From: Caulobacter sp. FWC2
Lineage (GTDB): Bacteria > Pseudomonadota > Alphaproteobacteria > Caulobacterales > Caulobacteraceae
Direction of reading: 5' to 3'
Assembly (NCBI RefSeq): GCF_002742625.1
Contig: NZ_PEBF01000001.1
Span: forward strand, 310,001 to 374,000
Length of the DNA: 64,000 bases
How positions within the stretch are numbered: position 1 is the stretch's first letter; the number at the start of each line of letters is the position of its first letter. This document shows positions 58,724 to 64,000 of the stretch, one piece after another. The notes below the pieces were generated by a model, which ran no database searches, was not told the origin of the DNA, and saw nothing but the letters and a program-made list of their open reading frames with translations. Both the position numbers and the translations under genes were made by a program.

Positions 58724-60070
58724 ATGCGTTACCTCCCCCTGACCCCTGAAGACCGCGTCGAGATGCTCGGCGCGATCGGCGTCAAATCGATTGACGACCT
58801 GTTCGTGGACGTGCCGGCCTCGGCCCAGCGTTCCGGAACCGTCGACCTGCCGCTGCACGCCGGCGAGATCGAAGTCGAGCGCGAGATGGCGGGCCTGGCC
58901 CGTCGCAATCGCTCGGCGGGGGAGGGGCCGTTCTTCTGCGGGGCCGGCGCCTATCGCCACCACGTGCCGGCCACGGTCGACCACATCATCCAGCGGTCGG
59001 AGTTCCTGACCAGCTACACGCCCTACCAGCCGGAAATCGCCCAGGGCACGCTGCAGGTGCTGTTCGAGTTCCAGAGCCAGGTCGCGGCCCTGACTGGCAT
59101 GGAGGTGGCCAACGCCTCGCTCTATGACGGTTCGACCGGCGCGGCCGAGGCCGTGATGATGGCCCACCGCATTACCCGCCGGACCAAGGCGGTGATGTCG
59201 GGCGGCGTCCATCCGCACTATGTCGAGACCATCGAGACCCTGGCCCACGCGGCCGGCGTCGCGACTGAGGCTCTACCCGCGGCCATCGACGCCGAGGATG
59301 CGGTGATCGCCGCTATCGACGCTGACACCGCCTGCGTCGTCGTCCAGACCCCCAACGTGTTCGGCACGGTCACCGACGTCACCAAGATCGCCGAGGCCGC
59401 CCAGGCCGCCGGCGCGCTGCTGATCGTGGTGACCACCGAGGCCGTCTCGTACGGCCTGCTGAAGTCGCCGGGCGAGATGGGCGCGGATATCGCCGTGGCC
59501 GAGGGCCAGTCGATCGGCAACGGCCTGAACTTCGGCGGCCCCTATGTCGGCCTCTTCGCCTGCAAGGAAAAGTTCGTCCGCCAGATGCCGGGCCGCCTGT
59601 GCGGCGAGACCGTCGACGCCGATGGCAAGCGCGGCTTCGTGCTGACCTTGTCGACCCGCGAGCAGCACATCCGCCGCGACAAGGCGACCTCGAACATCTG
59701 CACCAACAGCGGCCTCTGCGCCCTGGCGTTCAGCATCCACATGAGCCTGCTGGGCGAGACGGGGCTGCGCCAGCTGGCCGCCCTGAACCACCAGAAGGCG
59801 CTGGCCCTGCGCGACGCGCTGAAGGCCGTGCCGGGCGTCGAGATCCTGACCCCGCGCTTCTTCAACGAGTTCGCCATCCGCCTGCCGAAGAACGCCGCCG
59901 ACGTGGTCGAGACCCTGGCCAACAACGGCGTCATCGCCGGCGTGCCGTTCTCGCGTCTCGACGCGGGCGCGGGCCTCGACGACGTGCTGCTGGTCGCGGC
60001 CACCGAAACCACGCTCGACATCGACATGACCTTCTTCGTCAAGATCCTCACCAAGGCGGTGGCCCAATGA
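58724..60070 (+). CDS. gcvPA: Glycine dehydrogenase (decarboxylating) subunit 1
   Basis: A 448-residue half of the split P protein. It begins [19 protein letters not shown] and holds [44 protein letters not shown] and [18 protein letters not shown], which are typical of the GcvPA fold. The PLP lysine is on the partner subunit. The start of gcvPB overlaps the stop by four bases (ATGA). Confidence 0.97.
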   Translation: MRYLPLTPEDRVEMLGAIGVKSIDDLFVDVPASAQRSGTVDLPLHAGEIEVEREMAGLARRNRSAGEGPFFCGAGAYRHHVPATVDHIIQRSEFLTSYTPYQPEIAQGTLQVLFEFQSQVAALTGMEVANASLYDGSTGAAEAVMMAHRITRRTKAVMSGGVHPHYVETIETLAHAAGVATEALPAAIDAEDAVIAAIDADTACVVVQTPNVFGTVTDVTKIAEAAQAAGALLIVVTTEAVSYGLLKSPGEMGADIAVAEGQSIGNGLNFGGPYVGLFACKEKFVRQMPGRLCGETVDADGKRGFVLTLSTREQHIRRDKATSNICTNSGLCALAFSIHMSLLGETGLRQLAALNHQKALALRDALKAVPGVEILTPRFFNEFAIRLPKNAADVVETLANNGVIAGVPFSRLDAGAGLDDVLLVAATETTLDIDMTFFVKILTKAVAQ

Positions 60071-61644
60071 GCATGAACAACGTCGGCCGCCCCACGCGCC
60101 CCGAAACCGCCAATGACGCCGCTCGCGGTCACGAGACCCTGACGGGCAACCGCGGCCTTCTCCAGAACGAGGCCCTGATCTTCGAGCGGGACGGCTGGAA
60201 CAAGACCGGCGTCGACCTGCCCGAAGCCGCCGCCCCGTCGAGCGACCTGGCCGGCCTGCTGCGCGCCGAGCCGATCGGCCTGCCGGGCCTGTCGGAGCCC
60301 GAAGCTGTCCGCCACTATGTGCGCCTGTCCCAGAAGAACCATGCCATCGACCTGGCGCTGTATCCGCTGGGCTCGTGCACGATGAAGCACAACCCGCGCC
60401 TGAACGAGAAGATGGCGCGCCTGCCGGGCTTCTCGGACATCCACCCGCTTCAGCCGGAGTCCACCGTACAAGGCGCCTTGCAGCTGATGGACCGTCTGGC
60501 CCACTGGCTGAAGACCCTGACCGGCATGCCCGCCGTCGCGCTGAGCCCCAAGGCCGGCGCCCATGGCGAGATGTGCGGCATGCTGGCCATCCGCGCCGCC
60601 CACGAGGCCAACGGCCAGGGCCACCGCAAGACGGTGCTGGCCCCGACCAGCGCCCACGGCACCAACCCGGCCACGGCGGCCTTCGTTGGCTACACCGTCG
60701 TCGAGATCGCCCAGACCGAAGACGGCCGGGTCGACATGGCGGATCTGGAGTCCAAGCTCGGCGACCACGTGGCCGCCATCATGGTCACCAACCCCAATAC
60801 CTGCGGCCTGTTCGAGCGCGACGTGGTCGAGATCGCCCGCCTGACCCACGCGGTCGGCGCGTACTTCTACTGCGACGGCGCCAACTTCAACGCCATCGTC
60901 GGCCGGGTGCGTCCGGGCGACCTGGGCGTCGACGCCATGCACATCAACCTGCACAAGACCTTCTCGACGCCCCACGGCGGCGGCGGTCCGGGCGCGGGTC
61001 CGGTGGTGCTGTCCGAGGCCCTGGCGCCGTTCGCGCCCACGCCCTGGCTGGTCCACGACGACAACGGCTTCTCGCTGGTCGAGCACGCGGGCGAGGCGGG
61101 GGCCGAGACGGCCTTCGGCCGCATGAGCGCCTTCCACGGCCAGATGGGCATGTATGTCCGCGCCTATGCCTACATGCTCAGCCACGGGGCCGACGGCCTG
61201 CGCCAGGTGGCCGAGGACGCCGTCCTAAACGCCAACTACGTCAAGGCGCGCCTGAAGGACGTGATGAGCCCGGCCTTCCCGGACGGTCCGTGCATGCACG
61301 AGGCCCTGTTCGACGACAGCTGGCTGGAGGGCACCGGGGTGACCACGCTCGACTTCGCCAAGGCGATGATCGACGAGGGCTTCCACCCGATGACCATGTA
61401 TTTCCCGCTGGTCGTCCACGGCGCGATGCTGATCGAGCCGACCGAAACCGAGAGCAAGCAGGAGCTGGATCGCTTCATCGAAGCGCTTCGCCTGCTCGCC
61501 GGCGCGGCCAAGGCGGGCGAGACGGAACGCTTCAAGGGCGCGCCATTCCACGCCCCGCTGCGCCGCCTCGACGAGACCCTGGCGGCCCGCAAGCCCCGGT
61601 TGAGGTGGAAACCTGTGGCCGCGGCGCCACTAGCCGCTGAATAG
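60067..61644 (+). CDS. gcvPB: Glycine dehydrogenase (decarboxylating) subunit 2
   Basis: A 525-residue catalytic half of P protein. The PLP lysine lies in [50 protein letters not shown] and [17 protein letters not shown] are conserved. The N-terminal 30 residues are variable. The C-terminal tail of about 20 residues ([18 protein letters not shown]) is longer than in some homologues. It ends the gcv operon; a terminator follows 27 bases downstream. Confidence 0.97.
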   Translation: MSMNNVGRPTRPETANDAARGHETLTGNRGLLQNEALIFERDGWNKTGVDLPEAAAPSSDLAGLLRAEPIGLPGLSEPEAVRHYVRLSQKNHAIDLALYPLGSCTMKHNPRLNEKMARLPGFSDIHPLQPESTVQGALQLMDRLAHWLKTLTGMPAVALSPKAGAHGEMCGMLAIRAAHEANGQGHRKTVLAPTSAHGTNPATAAFVGYTVVEIAQTEDGRVDMADLESKLGDHVAAIMVTNPNTCGLFERDVVEIARLTHAVGAYFYCDGANFNAIVGRVRPGDLGVDAMHINLHKTFSTPHGGGGPGAGPVVLSEALAPFAPTPWLVHDDNGFSLVEHAGEAGAETAFGRMSAFHGQMGMYVRAYAYMLSHGADGLRQVAEDAVLNANYVKARLKDVMSPAFPDGPCMHEALFDDSWLEGTGVTTLDFAKAMIDEGFHPMTMYFPLVVHGAMLIEPTETESKQELDRFIEALRLLAGAAKAGETERFKGAPFHAPLRRLDETLAARKPRLRWKPVAAAPLAAE

Positions 61645-61670
61645 CAAATTCCATACCCCCGTTGCGACGG

Positions 61671-61697
61671 CAGGGCGCCTTTACGGCGCCCTGTTGT
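61671..61697 (+). terminator. Terminator of the gcv operon
   Basis: CAGGGCGCC and GGCGCCCTG form a perfect 9-bp stem with the loop TTTAC, followed by TTGTCTC. It is 26 bases after gcvPB. Confidence 0.72.
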
Positions 61698-61776
61698 CTC
61701 CACATATCGGGGGAGCGCATCCGGGCTGACTGGCTTTTCCAGGGAGCAAGCGGCGCGCAAGCCCGTTCGTCCTCCC

Positions 61777-62196
61777 ATGACTGCTTTAGCCCTCGCCATG
61801 CCGCGCGCCCAACGCACCGCCGATGACCTCGCCCGCGAGCTCGTCGCGCGGTTTCTGCGCGTCATTTTGGTGACGCTGGGCGTGCTGCTGGTCATTGGCG
61901 GCATACTGATCGCGCCGCTGCCCGGCCCCATGGGGCTGCCGCTGACCGTGGTCGGCCTGATGCTGGTGCTGCGCAACTCGTTCAAGGCCCGCAAGCAGTT
62001 CGTCCGCTTCCAGCACGCCCACCCCAAGCTGATCTTCCCGCTGCGCCGCCTGCTGCGCCGCGAGCCGGAAGTCGTGCTGGTGGCCTGGCAGCAGACCCTG
62101 CGCGTCGAGCGCCTGATCGTGCCGCGCCGGTGGCGGATGGCCGTTCGCTGGCGCAAGTCCTTCAAGCAGCGCGCCGTGAAGCGCAGCCAAAGGTGA
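61777..62196 (+). CDS. PGPGW-type membrane protein, copy 1
   Basis: A 139-residue protein with two hydrophobic segments (FLRVILVTLGVLLVIGGILIAPL and the later LPLTVVGLMLVLR), joined by PLPGPMGLP, the core of the PGPGW transmembrane family. The tail is strongly basic (RRLLRRE, WRMAVRWRKSFKQRAVKRSQ). Function unknown. It overlaps the downstream gene (GTGA at 62193-62196), which is a clear paralogue. Confidence 0.82.
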   Translation: MTALALAMPRAQRTADDLARELVARFLRVILVTLGVLLVIGGILIAPLPGPMGLPLTVVGLMLVLRNSFKARKQFVRFQHAHPKLIFPLRRLLRREPEVVLVAWQQTLRVERLIVPRRWRMAVRWRKSFKQRAVKRSQR

Positions 62197-62654
62197 GCGC
62201 GGTCACCACGATCGACGACGATATAAAGCACAGGGTCCGGCGCCGCGCGCGCCTGGCCTTGCTGCTGCGCGAGTCCGCCGCCCGCGCCTTCCGCTGGATC
62301 GCCATCGGCTTCGGCACGCTGGTGATCCTGGCCGGCGCCGTGTTGACGCCGCTGCCGGGGCACCTGGGCCTGCCGCTGCTGGTTATCGGGCTGATGATCG
62401 TGCTGCGCTACTCGTTCGCTGCGCGGAAGACCTTCATCCGCTGGCAGAAGCGCCACCCCAAGCTGGTCTTCCCGATCCGCCGCCTGATGCGCCGCGAGCC
62501 CGAGGTGCTGCTGGTCGTCTGGCAGCAGATGCTCCGCACCGAGAAGATGATCCTGCGCCGCGCCCGCTGGCGCCTGCTGAAGAAGACCCGCAAGCGCGTG
62601 AAGAAGTACGTCGCGCGGAAGATGGCTCAGGCGGCTCCCCGCAAGGCTGCCTAG
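62193..62654 (+). CDS. PGPGW-type membrane protein, copy 2
   Basis: A 153-residue protein starting with GTG inside the stop of copy 1. It repeats the same plan: a membrane pair around the core LTPLPGHLGLPLLVIGLMIVLRYSFAARKTFIRWQKRHPKLVFPIRRLMRRE (about residues 50-101), which aligns throughout with PLPGPMGLP...RNSFKARKQFVRFQHAHPKLIFPLRRLLRRE of copy 1. The tail is very basic (LKKTRKRVKKYVARKMAQ). It is probably a tandem duplication. Its stop interlocks with that of the 2OG-oxygenase gene on the other strand (CTAG). Confidence 0.82.
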   Translation: MSAVTTIDDDIKHRVRRRARLALLLRESAARAFRWIAIGFGTLVILAGAVLTPLPGHLGLPLLVIGLMIVLRYSFAARKTFIRWQKRHPKLVFPIRRLMRREPEVLLVVWQQMLRTEKMILRRARWRLLKKTRKRVKKYVARKMAQAAPRKAA

Positions 62655-63739
62655 GAGGCCGTCTCGGCCGGTTTGCCGGCCGTATAGCGATAACCCTCGA
62701 TCCCGACGTGCCGGGCGTTTTCCTCGCGCACCTGTGCGGCCGCCTCGTCGTACAGGAACGGCAGGAAGGCGTAGCGCTTGCCCTTCGTCACCTGCAAGGC
62801 CTCGTGCAACAGCGAACATGAGAATACGGCCGCGCCGCCGGTCGGGGCGCGATAGGTGCGGGAACCGAACTCGGGGAAGCGCAGGTCGCCGCCCTCGTAC
62901 TGCTCCGCGTTCAGGTTGATGGTGACAGCGAAGCGGCGATGGGCGGTGCCCTTCGTCGTGTTGTCCCGGTGGGCCCGGAAGAAGGCGTTGTCCGCCGCGT
63001 CGTAGCAGGCGACCAGGTCGCGCTCCATTCGCGTGACCTGGAACTGGAAGGCCTTGGTGATCTGCGGAGCCAGGCGGCGCAGGATCCGCGCTCGCACCCC
63101 CTCGCGAAGCTCTCCGGGCGGCAGCACCAGGTCGCGGCGGATCTTGTGGCTGGCGTCATTGACCAGGACCGTCTTACCGGCAACCTCACGCATGAAGCCG
63201 GAGGCTGCGCCACCATCGGCGTCGTAGGCGGCGATCAGCGCCCGGCAGACATCAGGCTCGAACACGCGTGGCACGATCAGCACCGGCGCGAGCAGCTCGA
63301 CGCTTGCATGGGCGGCGGGCGGCGGCAGGCTGGGCAGGGACTGATTCAGCCGCTCGGTGTCGGCGGCGGGCACGGTGGCCAGCACCCGGAAGTTCGGGTC
63401 GATCAGCAGCCAGCCCGACCAGGTCGGATCGCCGCTCAAGCCGCAGGCGGCTGTCGCCGAGCCGTCCTTGTCCAGCATCCAACGGGCGCCGGGCAGGCGA
63501 TCCTCGGTGTGGGACCAGCGGTCGGCATCGCGCAGCAGGCTGAACATGGCCAGGTCCTCGCCGTCGATGCGCTGAGCGTGGGTGTCCAGCAGCCGCTCGA
63601 TGGTGGCCATGAAAGTCTCGTCGCCGTCACCGACCACGGCCAGCAGCAGATAGCGCCCGGCGACGATGTCGAAGCCGTAGCGAGGGTTCTGGCGAGTGGC
63701 GGCGAAGAACGATGGGCCGGGATCCCCAGGCAGCAGCAT
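62651..63739 (-). CDS. Fusion of a redoxin-like domain with a 2-oxoglutarate/Fe(II) oxygenase
   Basis: A 362-residue protein. The N-terminal 140 residues resemble peroxiredoxins in fold pattern (LLPGDPGPSFFAATRQNPRYGFDIVAGRYLLLAVVG..., later SGWLLIDPNFRVLATVP) but lack the peroxidatic PxxxTxxC. The C-terminal part is an oxygenase of the prolyl-hydroxylase-like (PKHD) type, with AFFRAHRDNT (HxD), CSLLHEALQVTKGKRYAF (distal H and the R that binds 2-oxoglutarate) and the end FLPFLYDE. ATG 63739 has GGAGGG upstream. Longer N-termini are possible. The substrate is unknown. Confidence 0.83.
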   Translation of the reverse strand: MLLPGDPGPSFFAATRQNPRYGFDIVAGRYLLLAVVGDGDETFMATIERLLDTHAQRIDGEDLAMFSLLRDADRWSHTEDRLPGARWMLDKDGSATAACGLSGDPTWSGWLLIDPNFRVLATVPAADTERLNQSLPSLPPPAAHASVELLAPVLIVPRVFEPDVCRALIAAYDADGGAASGFMREVAGKTVLVNDASHKIRRDLVLPPGELREGVRARILRRLAPQITKAFQFQVTRMERDLVACYDAADNAFFRAHRDNTTKGTAHRRFAVTINLNAEQYEGGDLRFPEFGSRTYRAPTGGAAVFSCSLLHEALQVTKGKRYAFLPFLYDEAAAQVREENARHVGIEGYRYTAGKPAETAS

Positions 63740-63822
63740 TGATCCGTGTCCCTCCTCGACGCGACTGGGGGATTTTACACACCCGGCGGTAGTCAGCGCC
63801 ACGACCGAGACCTCAAAAAGAA

Positions 63823-63850
63823 AGGGCGCGGACCTTGCGATCCGCGCCCT
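63823..63850 (-). terminator. Intrinsic terminator of the gene at the right edge
   Basis: AGGGCGCGGA and TCCGCGCCCT form a perfect 10-bp stem around an 8-base loop. On the minus strand it is followed by TTCTTTTTGAGG, a fair T-tract, so it ends the minus-strand gene at 63877. Confidence 0.72.
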
Positions 63851-63876
63851 CTTGTCTTGTCCGATGGAGCTAGCCG

Positions 63877-64000
63877 CTATTGCAGCTTGGCGCCCATCTG
63901 GCGGATCGCGGCGTCGACCAGGCCGTCGTTCGTCGAACCGGCGAGGCGGGCGGCCAGGACGGTCTCGGCGGCTTGAGCGGCCAGATCGACCGCAGCGGCC
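63877..64000 (-). CDS. atpF: ATP synthase F0 subunit b, C-terminal part (probable)
   Basis: The end of a minus-strand gene that continues beyond the window; stop TAG at 63877. The visible product ends [20 protein letters not shown], then [19 protein letters not shown]. This is the pattern of the C-terminus of ATP synthase subunit b (helical A/V-D-x-A-x-x-A-A-E-x-x-L-x-x-R-L, then LVDxAIxxxxxxL). It forms the stator stalk. Subunit b' would have a different ending. The partial length limits certainty. An intrinsic terminator follows it. Confidence 0.72.
   Translation of the reverse strand, partial: AAAVDLAAQAAETVLAARLAGSTNDGLVDAAIRQMGAKLQ

Noticed and set aside
1..64000. tRNA, rRNA or CRISPR array
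   Set aside because: I looked for cloverleaf T-loop sequence, rRNA landmarks and regularly spaced repeats and saw none. A tRNAscan-SE and CRISPRCasFinder run would confirm.

Overview
The window is chromosomal DNA from a GC-rich alphaproteobacterium, almost certainly a Caulobacter or close relative. The strongest evidence is a PAS-GGDEF-EAL protein with a degenerate GEDEF site and its EAL glutamate at residue 323, as in the C. crescentus phosphodiesterase PdeA. The aa3 oxidase operon carries a small CoxF-like gene, and the glycine cleavage genes sit under a tandem glycine riboswitch. Most of the DNA is ordinary, tightly packed core genome. I see no rRNA, tRNA, CRISPR array, prophage or intact insertion sequence.

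Layout. 1-9.2 kb: the 3' end of rsmE, gshA, a 45-residue membrane protein, a DUF427 protein, a POT-family peptide transporter followed by three hairpins, a GNAT enzyme, tldD, and a padR / DUF1700 / DUF2807 operon. 9.2-15.9 kb: the aa3 cytochrome oxidase cluster ctaC-ctaD-ctaB-coxF-like-ctaG-ctaE, then DUF983 and SURF1. 15.9-23.4 kb: thrC, an M16 peptidase, a RimJ-type acetyltransferase, pdeA, yqgE, a peroxiredoxin and a Tat-exported alpha/beta hydrolase. 23.5-32 kb: an acyl-CoA dehydrogenase, YceI with a cytochrome b561-YceI fusion, a Sua5-type threonylcarbamoyl-AMP synthase, an FAD-linked D-2-hydroxyacid dehydrogenase, two related membrane proteins, and a winged-helix regulator / membrane protein module with three operator-like palindromes. 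32-43.9 kb: yaaA, bdhA with a patatin lipase, a Nudix hydrolase, an M50 protease, an SDR, a nitronate monooxygenase, a Crp/Fnr regulator, an SPFH/NfeD pair and an ABC-2 transporter. 44-54 kb: a resolvase-like protein without its catalytic serine, a qorB/HxlR divergent pair, an ftrA-like regulator/rhodanese divergent pair, rnhA-thrB, ispH, argS and a chemoreceptor ending in ALAA. 54-64 kb: a large secreted zinc protease, the glycine riboswitch with gcvT-gcvH-gcvPA-gcvPB, two tandem PGPGW membrane proteins, a redoxin-like/2OG-oxygenase fusion, and the 3' end of a gene that looks like atpF.

Themes. Respiration and redox defence dominate: the oxidase and its assembly factors, a peroxiredoxin, YceI/b561, YaaA and a quinone-reductase switch. 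The organisation is very compact. Six of twelve convergent gene pairs share a four-base CTAG or CTAA so that the stop codons interlock. Two further convergent junctions are filled by copies of one palindromic repeat element. I found no single large undescribed system. The most unusual items are the catalytically dead resolvase-like protein, the triple-palindrome regulator module, two domain fusions and several unlisted small proteins.
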